Assembly: GCA_023426275.1 (NCBI GenBank)
Contig: JAFABC010000289.1
Location: forward strand, 1-13,015
Origin: Pseudomonadota bacterium
GTDB taxonomy: Bacteria; Desulfobacterota; Desulfovibrionia; Desulfovibrionales; Desulfovibrionaceae
Direction of reading: 5' to 3'
DNA: 13,015 bases
Position 1 is the first letter of the stretch; each line of letters begins with the position of its first letter. The position numbers and the translations under genes were made by a program. Shown piece after piece: positions 1 through 6,646 of the stretch. The notes under the pieces are model-generated. The model ran no database searches. It saw only the letters and a list, made by a program, of their open reading frames with translations, and had not been told where the DNA came from.

Positions 1-299
1 GCGTGCCCCAGGCCGCCGCCCAGGGAGGCAATGGCCGGGGCCAGAGCGCGGGGAGAAAAAAAGGCCAGGGCGACATGGCCGCAGCCCGGCAGGTCGCAGC
101 CGGCCAGGGCGGCGGCGGCGCACACGAACGGCGCGGCCCCGGGGGACGTCCGGCCGCCGGCAAAGGCCTGCCACAAAACCCCGGCCAGGGCGCGTCCGCC
201 CGGGGCGCGCGACAGCAACGCGCCCGGCGCGTCCAGGCGGCGCGTTGCAGCGGTCGTCAAATCGACATGCAGGATGGCGGGTTGCGAAATACGGGGCAT
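1..299 (-). CDS. Aldehyde:ferredoxin oxidoreductase-like protein, N-terminal part only (runs off left edge)
   Basis: The frame is open from an ATG at 299 to the window edge, giving 99 codons with the C-terminus missing. The start is well supported: AAGGA lies a few bases upstream. The protein starts MPRISQPAILHVDLTT and continues with a PGGRALAG segment near residue 33, then FVCAAAALAG, HVALAFFSP and a GGGLG stretch near residue 95. This order (ILxVDLTT, GGRxLA, a hydrophobic AxxxLxG strand, a second strand ending in SP, then a Gly-rich turn) matches the N-terminal tungstopterin-binding domain of aldehyde:ferredoxin oxidoreductases. Those enzymes oxidise aldehydes to acids in the cytoplasm using a W-pterin and an Fe-S cluster. 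The pterin-contact segment is divergent and Cys-rich (AGCDLPGCGHV), so this may be a degenerate paralogue. The Fe-S cysteines would lie outside the window, so function cannot be confirmed. Confidence 0.55.
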   Translation of the reverse strand, partial: MPRISQPAILHVDLTTAATRRLDAPGALLSRAPGGRALAGVLWQAFAGGRTSPGAAPFVCAAAALAGCDLPGCGHVALAFFSPRALAPAIASLGGGLGH

Positions 300-433
300 G
301 GCGTTCCTTGCGGCGCATGGGCGCCAAGCGGAAGTAGCAGATGCCCCACGGCGAGGCAACGCGCGCCGGGGGCTAAACTCCTGGTCGATCCGGCCGATAG
401 GAATGTTACCACGTCACGTCGCGCGAGGCCGCC
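300..433. other. Divergent intergenic region between the AOR-like gene and the sigma-28-linked gene
   Basis: This 134-bp spacer separates two divergent genes. The right half holds the sigma-28-type promoter listed separately. The left half holds the AAGGA ribosome binding site of the minus-strand gene. I saw no convincing sigma-70 or sigma-54 promoter for the minus-strand gene and no clear operator palindrome. Confidence 0.6.
374..400 (+). promoter_or_regulatory. Sigma-28 (FliA) type promoter for the downstream repeat protein gene
   Basis: The -35-like element TAAACTCC (374-381) is followed by exactly 11 bases and then GCCGATAG (393-400). The enterobacterial FliA consensus is TAAAGTTT, 11 bases, GCCGATAA. 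The TAAA core, the spacing and seven of eight bases of the -10 element match. The -10 ends 33 bases before the ATG at 434, leaving a short leader of about 25 bases. Sigma-28 drives late flagellar and chemotaxis genes in many bacteria. That it does so here is inferred from the match. Confidence 0.75.
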
Positions 434-1252
434 ATGGACATCAGCTCTCTTTCGACCGCGTCCGGTGGGCTTTCCACCCTGCTCACCCCAGCCGGTTCCA
501 CGTCCCGGGGGCTTACGCTCGGCCGCTTCTCCGAACGCGACGACGCGGATGCCGCCCCCACCCTTTCGACCAGGATTTCCGGAACGTCGGACACCTTCGC
601 CGCCGTCGTCATGGACAAGCTGCAGGCCGCCCAGACGGCCAGCAACGCCGGGGCCCTCGTGACCAGCGGCGCGGCCGGCGACCTGCAGGACGCCCTGGCC
701 GAAGCCGTGAACTACGTGCGCGAAAAGCACGGCGACGCCGCGGCCACGGCCATGATGGGCATCGTGCTCAAGGGCGTGGGCGACGGTTCGGGCGGCGAGG
801 ACGCCCTGGGCGACGCCCTGGTCTCCTCGCTCAAGTTCATCGACCGCAATTTCGGCATCGCCTCGGGCGACGCCGCCATCGCCACATTCAACGGCGCCCT
901 CAATGACGCGGTCAACGGCTATTTCCAAAACGGCCACGAGGAGCTCTTCTACGCCTCGGACGGCTCGGGCGGCGCGACAGGGCAGATCCAAAGCGCCCTG
1001 TCGGCGACCCTCGACATGGTGGGCCAGCGGTTTGGCGAGGACACGGCCAAGGCCGTCTCGGATGTGATGACGGACAGTCTGGAGAAAACCGGCGTGAACC
1101 GCCGGGGACTCGGCACGGCCCTGTCCGCCGCCGACGCCTACCTGCAAAACGCCTTTGGCGAGGAGGCCGGACTGGCCACCGCCACCCAGACCCTGCCGCC
1201 GGACGCCCTGCCGACCCTGGCCAAGGGCTCGGTGCTCGATCAGGCCGTCTGA
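434..1252 (+). CDS. Unknown helical-repeat protein, putative late-flagellar regulon member
   Basis: This 272-residue protein belongs to no family I recognise. The start is ATG 434, with GAGG at 425-428 as ribosome binding site. Residues 1-55 are Ser/Thr/Gly-rich and low in hydrophobic content (MDISSLSTASGGLSTLL...), with no classical signal peptide, no membrane segment and no Cys anywhere. Residues about 84-250 form roughly four degenerate helical units of 30-40 residues, at 84-114, 124-164, 183-219 and 225-250. Each has an AL...al pattern leading to a motif of the type FIDRNFG, VGQRFGED or LQNAFGEE. The sigma-28 promoter directly upstream suggests co-expression with filament, motor or chemotaxis genes. 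The disordered polar N-terminus would be compatible with a substrate of the flagellar export apparatus, which is inference. The last 13 bases overlap the convergent kinase gene. Confidence 0.85.
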   Translation: MDISSLSTASGGLSTLLTPAGSTSRGLTLGRFSERDDADAAPTLSTRISGTSDTFAAVVMDKLQAAQTASNAGALVTSGAAGDLQDALAEAVNYVREKHGDAAATAMMGIVLKGVGDGSGGEDALGDALVSSLKFIDRNFGIASGDAAIATFNGALNDAVNGYFQNGHEELFYASDGSGGATGQIQSALSATLDMVGQRFGEDTAKAVSDVMTDSLEKTGVNRRGLGTALSAADAYLQNAFGEEAGLATATQTLPPDALPTLAKGSVLDQAV

Positions 1253-2397
1253 GCCGCCCGCGAGCGGCCGGCCGCCGGCAACGACGCGGCCGATCCGGGC
1301 AGGGCAATGATCACCCGGGTCCGGCCGGTGGCGTCGGACGTCTCCATGCGCACGCTGCCGCCGTGGGTTTCGGCAATCAGCCGGGCCGAGTACGCGCCAA
1401 GGCCCGTGCCGCCCGATTTCCCGGCCGTCACGAACTTCGAAAAAAAGCGGGACCGGATTTCCGGCGGCACCACGCCCTGGTTGGCGACCACTATTTCGGT
1501 GGGATCGCCGGGGCGCAGGTCCACGGTCACCTCGCCGCCGGCCGGCGAGGCCTCCAGGGCGTTTTTCACGCAATTGGCCAGCATGGGGTAGAGCAACAGC
1601 CGTTCGCCCCGGACCAGGACGGCGGTGGTCCCGTCGTCGGGGCGGCCCCCGACGGTCAGCGCCAGGGCCTTGCCGCCGGGAGCGGCCAGGGAGCCAAGCT
1701 CCGTAAAAAGCCGCCGGGTCATGGCCGCCACGTCCACGGCTTCGGGGTGCAGCCGGTAGACGCCGCGCTCCATCTTGAACAGGTCCAGGGACAGGTTGAT
1801 CATGGACAGCATCTTGTAGCCGTTTTCCTCGATCAACCGGAGCATCATGACCTGCTGGTCGGTCAGGCCGCCCTGGTCGACGACAAGGGGCGGCAGGCCG
1901 ATGATGCCGGTCAGGGGCGCCTTGAGGTCGTGGCGCAGGATGTGGTCCACGTCCTCGCGCAGCCGGGCCGCTTCGCGCAGGGCCTCGTTTTGCCGGGCCA
2001 GGGCCTGCCGGGCGGCGCGCAGCTCCAGGTGGTTTTTCACCCGGGCCCGGACCACGGCCCGGCTGGCCGGCTTGGCGATGTAGTCCACGGCCCCGAGCGA
2101 CAGCCCCAGGGCCTCGTCCTCGGGGGCGAAGCGGGCGGTGACGAACATGACGGGAATGTCGGCCAGGGCCGGATCGGCCTTGAGCCGGCGGCAGACCTCG
2201 TAGCCGTCCATGTCGGGCATGATGACGTCGAGCAGGATGATGTCCGGCGTGAGCCGGGAAGCCAGTTCCAGGGCCTGGGCCCCGCTGGTGGCCACGTGCA
2301 GGTCATGGCCCTCGCGCAGAAATTCGACGAGCACCCGGATGTTGGCCGGCGCGTCGTCCACAACAAGCACGGACGGCAGGCGGGTGTCGCCGGTCAC
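1240..2397 (-). CDS. Receiver-histidine kinase (hybrid, soluble, no sensor domain)
   Basis: This is a cytoplasmic protein of 385 residues. The N-terminal receiver domain (about residues 8-125) has acidic pocket D14/D15, phosphoacceptor D57 (LLDVIMPDMDG), T87 and K109-P110. A short coiled coil (about 120-150) leads to a HisKA domain with H156 in HILRHDLKAPL, then a HATPase domain with N-box N275/N279 and G2 box GTGLG at 331-335. The G1 box reads VANQGVVPPEI, with Asn where most kinases have Asp. The GTG start at 2397 overlaps the stop of the HD-GYP gene as GTGA, so translation is probably coupled; there is no well-spaced ribosome binding site of its own. With no membrane or sensory domain, the kinase probably acts downstream of a partner that phosphorylates its receiver, or it phosphorylates the HD-GYP receiver encoded just upstream. 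Both options are inference. Confidence 0.9.
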   Translation of the reverse strand: MTGDTRLPSVLVVDDAPANIRVLVEFLREGHDLHVATSGAQALELASRLTPDIILLDVIMPDMDGYEVCRRLKADPALADIPVMFVTARFAPEDEALGLSLGAVDYIAKPASRAVVRARVKNHLELRAARQALARQNEALREAARLREDVDHILRHDLKAPLTGIIGLPPLVVDQGGLTDQQVMMLRLIEENGYKMLSMINLSLDLFKMERGVYRLHPEAVDVAAMTRRLFTELGSLAAPGGKALALTVGGRPDDGTTAVLVRGERLLLYPMLANCVKNALEASPAGGEVTVDLRPGDPTEIVVANQGVVPPEIRSRFFSKFVTAGKSGGTGLGAYSARLIAETHGGSVRMETSDATGRTRVIIALPGSAASLPAAGRSRAAQTA

Positions 2398-3521
2398 GCT
2401 CCCGAGGCGGCCTTGGCCTCCAGGTCCAGGAATTCCTGCTGGATCGCCTCGACCTGGGCGAAGTCCTCGAAAAAGACGTCGAGGATGCGCGGATCGAAAT
2501 GGCTGCCCCGGCCGGCCTTCATGATCTCCACGGACTTTTCGTTGGAATAGGCGTCCTTGTAGGGACGCTTGCTGGTCAGGGCGTCGAAGACGTCGGCCAC
2601 GGCGCAGATGCGGCCGTAAAGTGGGATGTCCTCGCCGGCAAGGCCGCCCGGGTAGCCGGAGCCGTCCCATTTCTCGTGATGGGACAGGGCGATGATCTCG
2701 CCGACGCGCAGCAGCTCGAAACTGGATTCGCCCAGGATGCGCGCCCCGAAGAGGGTGTGCTTTTTCATCACCTCCCATTCCTCGGGCGTCAGCCGGGCCG
2801 GCTTGAGCAGGATGCTGTCAGGAATGCCGATCTTGCCGATGTCGTGCATGGGACTGGCCTGCAGGACCAGATCGACCTCGGCGTCGGGCAGGCCCATCTT
2901 GGCGGCGAGCAAGGCGCAGTAGCGGCTCATGCGCTGGATGTGGTCGGCGGTTTCCTCGTCCTTGAATTCGGCCGCCGCCGCCAGCCGGTGGATGGTCTCC
3001 AGGTGGGCCGACAGGATGGTGCGCTGGGATTCCTTGACGTTTTCCAGGGCCAGCTTGAGGGCCGAGGTGCGCACGGCCACCATTTCCTCAAGCTCGGCCT
3101 GGTAACGCTTCACCTCGTCCTGGGATTCCTTCATCTTGAGCAACGAGCCCATCCGGACCCGCAGTTCCGTCAGGTCGATGGGCTTGGAGATGAAGTCGTT
3201 GGCCCCGGCTTCCACGGCCTTGAGGCGGTCCTGCTTGCTGGTCAGCGCCGTGACCATGATAATGGGCACGTCGGCGACATCGGGCATCCCCCGGATTTCC
3301 CGGGCCACGGTGAAGCCGTCGGTTTCGGGCATCATGACGTCGAGCAGCACCAGATCGATGCTGGCGTCGAGCACCTTGCGCGCTTCGGCGAAAGATTCGG
3401 TCAGCACCGGCTCATAGCCGAGATTGCGCAACAACCCGCCGATCACGCGCAGGTTGATGCGTTCGTCGTCGATCGCCAGAATACGTTTGGTTCCGTCCAA
3501 ATTCCACCAGCCTTTGGCCAC
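2394..3521 (-). CDS. Receiver-HD-GYP cyclic-di-GMP phosphodiesterase response regulator (RpfG type)
   Basis: The protein has 375 residues and the receiver + HD-GYP architecture of RpfG-like proteins, which hydrolyse cyclic-di-GMP in the cytoplasm. The receiver (about 12-130) has D18/D19, phosphoacceptor D61 (LLDVMMPETDG), T91 and K113. A helical linker (about 131-170) connects to the HD-GYP domain (about 172-360). Metal and catalytic motifs are intact: H194, HDIGK at 226-230, H255, HHEKWDGSGYP at 281-291, and the GRICAVADVFDALTSKRPY block at 303-321 with D310 and D313. The motif set suggests an active phosphodiesterase. The GTG start at 3521 is chosen because AAGGA lies about 5 bases upstream and the receiver begins soon after it. 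The gene is first in a two-gene operon with the receiver-kinase, with a 4-base overlap, and has its own sigma-70-type promoter upstream. Confidence 0.93.
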   Translation of the reverse strand: MAKGWWNLDGTKRILAIDDERINLRVIGGLLRNLGYEPVLTESFAEARKVLDASIDLVLLDVMMPETDGFTVAREIRGMPDVADVPIIMVTALTSKQDRLKAVEAGANDFISKPIDLTELRVRMGSLLKMKESQDEVKRYQAELEEMVAVRTSALKLALENVKESQRTILSAHLETIHRLAAAAEFKDEETADHIQRMSRYCALLAAKMGLPDAEVDLVLQASPMHDIGKIGIPDSILLKPARLTPEEWEVMKKHTLFGARILGESSFELLRVGEIIALSHHEKWDGSGYPGGLAGEDIPLYGRICAVADVFDALTSKRPYKDAYSNEKSVEIMKAGRGSHFDPRILDVFFEDFAQVEAIQQEFLDLEAKAASGA

Positions 3522-3523
3522 GG

Positions 3524-3539
3524 TTTCCTTTCAAGGAAA
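3524..3539 (-). promoter_or_regulatory. Inverted repeat covering the ribosome binding site of the HD-GYP gene
   Basis: On the minus strand the leader reads TTTCCTT GA AAGGAAA just before the GTG start. This is a perfect 7-base inverted repeat, physically a 5-bp stem TTTCC/GGAAA with loop TTGAAA. The right arm is the Shine-Dalgarno sequence itself, so the hairpin could limit initiation. Whether it regulates anything is not known. Confidence 0.45.
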
Positions 3540-3564
3540 GCATTGCGACCACTTGCAGCCCGTT

Positions 3565-3594
3565 ATGATAGGCCATGGGTTCCCCGAGGGTCAA
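3565..3594 (-). promoter_or_regulatory. Sigma-70 type promoter for the HD-GYP/kinase operon
   Basis: On the minus strand, TTGACC (plus positions 3589-3594) and TATCAT (3565-3570) are separated by 18 bases. Each hexamer matches five of six bases of the TTGACA / TATAAT consensus. The expected transcript start is near 3558, giving a leader of about 37 bases that contains the hairpin over the ribosome binding site. Confidence 0.65.
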
Positions 3595-3613
3595 GCAACT
3601 GCCGTGGCGGGCC

Positions 3614-3644
3614 TTGAAATCCGGGGGGAATCCTGAAATACACT
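3614..3644 (+). promoter_or_regulatory. Weak candidate promoter for the P-type ATPase gene
   Basis: TTGAAA (3614-3619) and TACACT (3639-3644) are separated by 19 bases. The -35 is good, the -10 is poor and the spacing is long. It is the best candidate in the 170-bp divergent spacer 3522-3691, and it lies upstream of and divergent from the stronger minus-strand promoter. Confidence 0.3.
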
Positions 3645-3691
3645 GTCCGTTCCAGGAAACGCAACGGTGCATTCACAACCGGCAAGGACCT

Positions 3692-6385
3692 ATGGCGCAC
3701 GCACACGATACCCCGATTCCGGAATACGCCACGGACGCCGCCGCCGTCGCGGCCCGTCTCGGCGTCGATCCCGCCCGCGGCCTGTCCGTCGACGAAGCCG
3801 GCCGCCGGCTGCGGGAAACCGGCCCCAACGCCCTGGCCGAAAAGGCCGGCCCGGGGCCGTTGACGCGCTTTCTGGCCCAGTTCGGCCAGCCGCTGGTGCT
3901 CATCCTGCTGCTGGCGGCGGCGGCCTCGTTCGCGCTTGGCCATGCCCTGGATGGCAGCGTCATCTGCGCGGTGGTGCTGGTCAACGCCGTGCTGGGCTAC
4001 GTGCAGGAAGCCAAGGCCGTCTCGGCCCTGGCCGCCCTGTCCCGCTCCATGAAGGTCACGGCCGAGGTGCTGCGCGACGGCGCGTTCCAGGTGGTCGAGG
4101 CCGAAACCCTGGTCCCCGGCGACATGGCCCGGCTGCGGGCCGGCGACCGGGTGCCGGCGGACATGCGCCTGTGCGACGCCCGGTCGCTGCGCATCAACGA
4201 ATCGGCCCTGACCGGCGAATCCGTGCCCGTGGACAAGCACCCGGCCCCGACCCCGCCGGACGCCCCCCTGGCCGAGCGGGCCTGCATGGCCTTCGCCACC
4301 ACGGTCGTGGCCAACGGCCAGGGGCTCGGGCTGGTCACCGCCACCGGGACGCGCGCCGAAATCGGCCGCATCGCCCATCTGACGGCCACGGTCGACGCCC
4401 TGACCACGCCCCTGACCCGGGCCATCGCCAAATTTTCCAAGGCGCTGCTCGTGGGCATCCTGCTGCTGGCCGCCCTGGGCTTTGCCGTGGGCGTGTCCCG
4501 GGGCGAACCGCCGGAAGCCATGTTCATGGCCGCCGTGGCCCTGGCCGTGGGGGCCATCCCCGAGGGCCTGCCCGCCGCCGTGACCGTCATCCTGGCCATG
4601 GGCGTGTCCCGCATGGCCAGACGCCGGGCCATCATCCGCCACCTGCCCGCCGTGGAGACCCTCGGCTCGACCACGGTGGTGTGCTCGGACAAGACCGGCA
4701 CCCTGACCCAAAACCGCATGACCGTCGCCGAGCTGGCGACCGGGCACGGCCACTGGCGGCGCGAGGGCGACGCCTTTGTCGCCGCGACGCCCGGGCAGGC
4801 CGGCGAGGCGGCCCGGCAGGCCCTGCTCGTCGGCGCGGTGCTGTGCAACGACGCCGAACCGGCCGAAAACGAGGACGGGTTCACCGGCGATCCGACCGAA
4901 GCCGCCCTCCTCGACGCGGCCACGGCGGCCGGTCTCGATCCGGCCGCCCTGCGCCGCACCCATCCCCGGCTGGCCGAGGAGCCCTTCGACTCCGGGCGCA
5001 TGTTCATGGCCACCCTGCACGCCGCGCCCCACAGGGGGGGACGGTGGCTGGTGGTCAAGGGCTCGACCGAGGCCGTGCTGGCCCGCTGTCTGCCGGCGCG
5101 CCAGCCCGGCTTCGATCCGGCCGCCGTCCGGCAGCAGGCCGAAACCATGGGCAAGCACGGACTGCGCGTGCTGGCCGTGGCCCAAAAGGACCTGCCCGGC
5201 GACGTGACGGCCATCACGGCGCAAACGCTGGGAAGCGGCCTGCGGTTTCTGGGGCTGGTGGCCATGATCGATCCGCCCCGGCCCGAGGCCGTTCCCGCCG
5301 TGGCCGCCTGCCGCCGGGCCGGCGTGCTGGTCAAGATGATCACCGGCGACCATGCCGCCACGGCCTCGGCCATCGCCGTCGAACTGGGCCTGGGAGAACC
5401 GGCCGCGGCCGGCGGCGCGCCGCGCGTGCTGGCCATGACCGGGGCCGACATCGACGCGGCCTCGGACGAGGTCCTGCCGGCCCTGGCCGAAAAGGCGCAG
5501 GTGTTCGCCCGGGTCTCGCCCGAACAAAAGCTGCGGCTGGTGCGCACGCTCCAGGCCCTGGGCCATGTGGTGGCCATGACCGGCGACGGGGTCAACGACG
5601 CCCCGGCCCTGCGCCAGGCCGACATCGGCGTGGCCATGGGGCGCGGGGGCACGGAAGCGGCCAAGGAGGCCGCCGACATGGTGCTGGCCGACGACAACTT
5701 CGCCACCATCGCCGCCGCCGTGGAGGAAGGGCGGGGCGTTTTCGACAACCTGACCAAGTTTCTGGTCTGGACCCTGCCGACCAACCTGGGCGAGGGGCTG
5801 GTGATCCTGGCCGCCGTGCTCTTCGGCCTGCCCCTGCCCATCTCGCCCGTGCAGATCTTGTGGATCAACATGACCACGGCCGGCAGCCTCGGCCTCATGC
5901 TCGCCTTCGAGCCGCGCGAGGCGGACGTCATGGCCCGGCCGCCGCGCGATCCCCGCCGCTCCATCCTCGACGCCGCCCTGGTGCGGCGGGTGTGCCTGAT
6001 GGGCGTGCTGCTCCTGGCCGCCTCGTTCGGCCTGTACGAATGGGAGCTTGCCGCCGGCGGCACCGTGGCCCAGGCCCGCACTGTGGCCGTCAACGTGTTC
6101 GCGGCCATGGGGGCGCTCTACCTGCTGAGCTGCCGGACCCTGGACCGGCCGGCCTGGGCGCTGCCCCTTGGCGGCAATCCGTATGTACTGCTCGGCATCG
6201 CCGCCGCGGCCGTGTTGCAGCTGGCCTTCACCTACGCGGCACCGCTTCGCGACGTCTTCGGCGCGGCCGCCATCGGCCCCATGTCCTGGGCGCGCGTCGG
6301 TATTGCGGCCGTGGCCGGCTTCTGTATCATGGAAGTGGAGAAACGCCTGTTGCCGCGTTCCACGGCGACAAAGCCTGTTGCTTGA
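3692..6385 (+). CDS. P2-type (Ca2+-ATPase-like) cation-transporting P-type ATPase
   Basis: This 897-residue inner-membrane pump couples ATP hydrolysis to cation transport. Order of parts: N-terminal cytoplasmic domain (1-60); M1-M2 (about 66-105); actuator domain with TGES 174-177; M3-M4 (about 246-300) with the ligand motif PEGLP 290-294; phosphorylation site DKTGTLT with D333; nucleotide domain with GDPTEAAL (399-406) and KGS (456-458); TGDH 551-554; hinge TGDGVNDAP 630-638; M5-M10 (about 688-881). Ten membrane segments and a length near 900 fit the P2 family (SERCA, PMR1 and bacterial relatives). M5 keeps N698 and E701, and M6 keeps N726 and T729, but the position of the SERCA M6 Asp (D800) is Ala730. 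The transported ion is therefore uncertain. ATG 3692 is preferred over an upstream in-frame start at 3575 because AAGGA precedes it closely, homology begins just after it, and the upstream frame crosses the promoter region. The gene is monocistronic and divergent from the HD-GYP operon. Confidence 0.93.
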   Translation: MAHAHDTPIPEYATDAAAVAARLGVDPARGLSVDEAGRRLRETGPNALAEKAGPGPLTRFLAQFGQPLVLILLLAAAASFALGHALDGSVICAVVLVNAVLGYVQEAKAVSALAALSRSMKVTAEVLRDGAFQVVEAETLVPGDMARLRAGDRVPADMRLCDARSLRINESALTGESVPVDKHPAPTPPDAPLAERACMAFATTVVANGQGLGLVTATGTRAEIGRIAHLTATVDALTTPLTRAIAKFSKALLVGILLLAALGFAVGVSRGEPPEAMFMAAVALAVGAIPEGLPAAVTVILAMGVSRMARRRAIIRHLPAVETLGSTTVVCSDKTGTLTQNRMTVAELATGHGHWRREGDAFVAATPGQAGEAARQALLVGAVLCNDAEPAENEDGFTGDPTEAALLDAATAAGLDPAALRRTHPRLAEEPFDSGRMFMATLHAAPHRGGRWLVVKGSTEAVLARCLPARQPGFDPAAVRQQAETMGKHGLRVLAVAQKDLPGDVTAITAQTLGSGLRFLGLVAMIDPPRPEAVPAVAACRRAGVLVKMITGDHAATASAIAVELGLGEPAAAGGAPRVLAMTGADIDAASDEVLPALAEKAQVFARVSPEQKLRLVRTLQALGHVVAMTGDGVNDAPALRQADIGVAMGRGGTEAAKEAADMVLADDNFATIAAAVEEGRGVFDNLTKFLVWTLPTNLGEGLVILAAVLFGLPLPISPVQILWINMTTAGSLGLMLAFEPREADVMARPPRDPRRSILDAALVRRVCLMGVLLLAASFGLYEWELAAGGTVAQARTVAVNVFAAMGALYLLSCRTLDRPAWALPLGGNPYVLLGIAAAAVLQLAFTYAAPLRDVFGAAAIGPMSWARVGIAAVAGFCIMEVEKRLLPRSTATKPVA

Positions 6386-6646
6386 GAGGAACGCCTCGTG
6401 CTAGAGGTTACCATTGGAACAGGCCGTGAAAGCAGCTTTCGGCGGCCAGGGGGCCCGATGCTCCCGGTCCCCCCCGACGAGGGGAAAGGAAAGGGGGGCC
6501 GGCAAGCGACCCGATCCCCCTTTTCGGAAGGGGCCGGGCGGGACCGTCGCCCTTCCGGTTGCCGAAGGCGCTCTCGTTACTGCCGCGTCCGTACGTAAGG
6601 AAAGGGAGGGGATGGTTCCAGGCGGGACCATCGACGTCACAGGCAC
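6386..6646. other. Non-coding, hairpin-rich spacer between the ATPase gene and tamA
   Basis: This 261-bp spacer has no convincing gene. It is full of G- and C-runs that can pair. GGTCCCCC (6466-6473) can pair with GGGGGGCC (6493-6500). CCCCTT (6517-6522) and AAGGGG (6528-6533) flank a TTCGG loop. CGCCCTTCCGG (6548-6558) pairs with CCGAAGGCG (6562-6570) with two bulged Cs. A 13-base direct repeat, GGCGGGACC(G/A)TCG, occurs at 6537-6549 and 6621-6633. No T-run follows the hairpins. I could not assign a promoter for tamA. A strong GGGAGGGG-ATG at 6612 opens only an out-of-frame reading. Confidence 0.6.

Noticed and set aside
300..330. Possible sigma-54 site upstream of the minus-strand AOR-like gene
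   Set aside because: A TTGGCGC-like half is visible, but the conserved GC element at the required spacing is missing.
1240..2778. A longer version of the kinase gene starting at 2778
   Set aside because: The extra 127 residues are a shadow of the HD-GYP gene in another frame; the receiver domain begins just after the GTG at 2397, which overlaps the upstream stop.
6386..6397. GAGG/CCTC mini-hairpin right after the ATPase stop as a terminator
   Set aside because: The stem is only four pairs and no T-run follows.
3563..6429. Long antisense and shifted frames over the P-type ATPase gene (3563-5566, 3997-6108, 3667-6429)
   Set aside because: They lack recognisable motifs and overlap a gene whose catalytic motifs are all in one frame.
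6398..6598. A 66-codon plus-strand frame after the ATPase stop, with AGGA upstream of a GTG
   Set aside because: The product is Arg/Gly/Pro-rich low complexity that follows the hairpin repeats; no evidence of a real gene.
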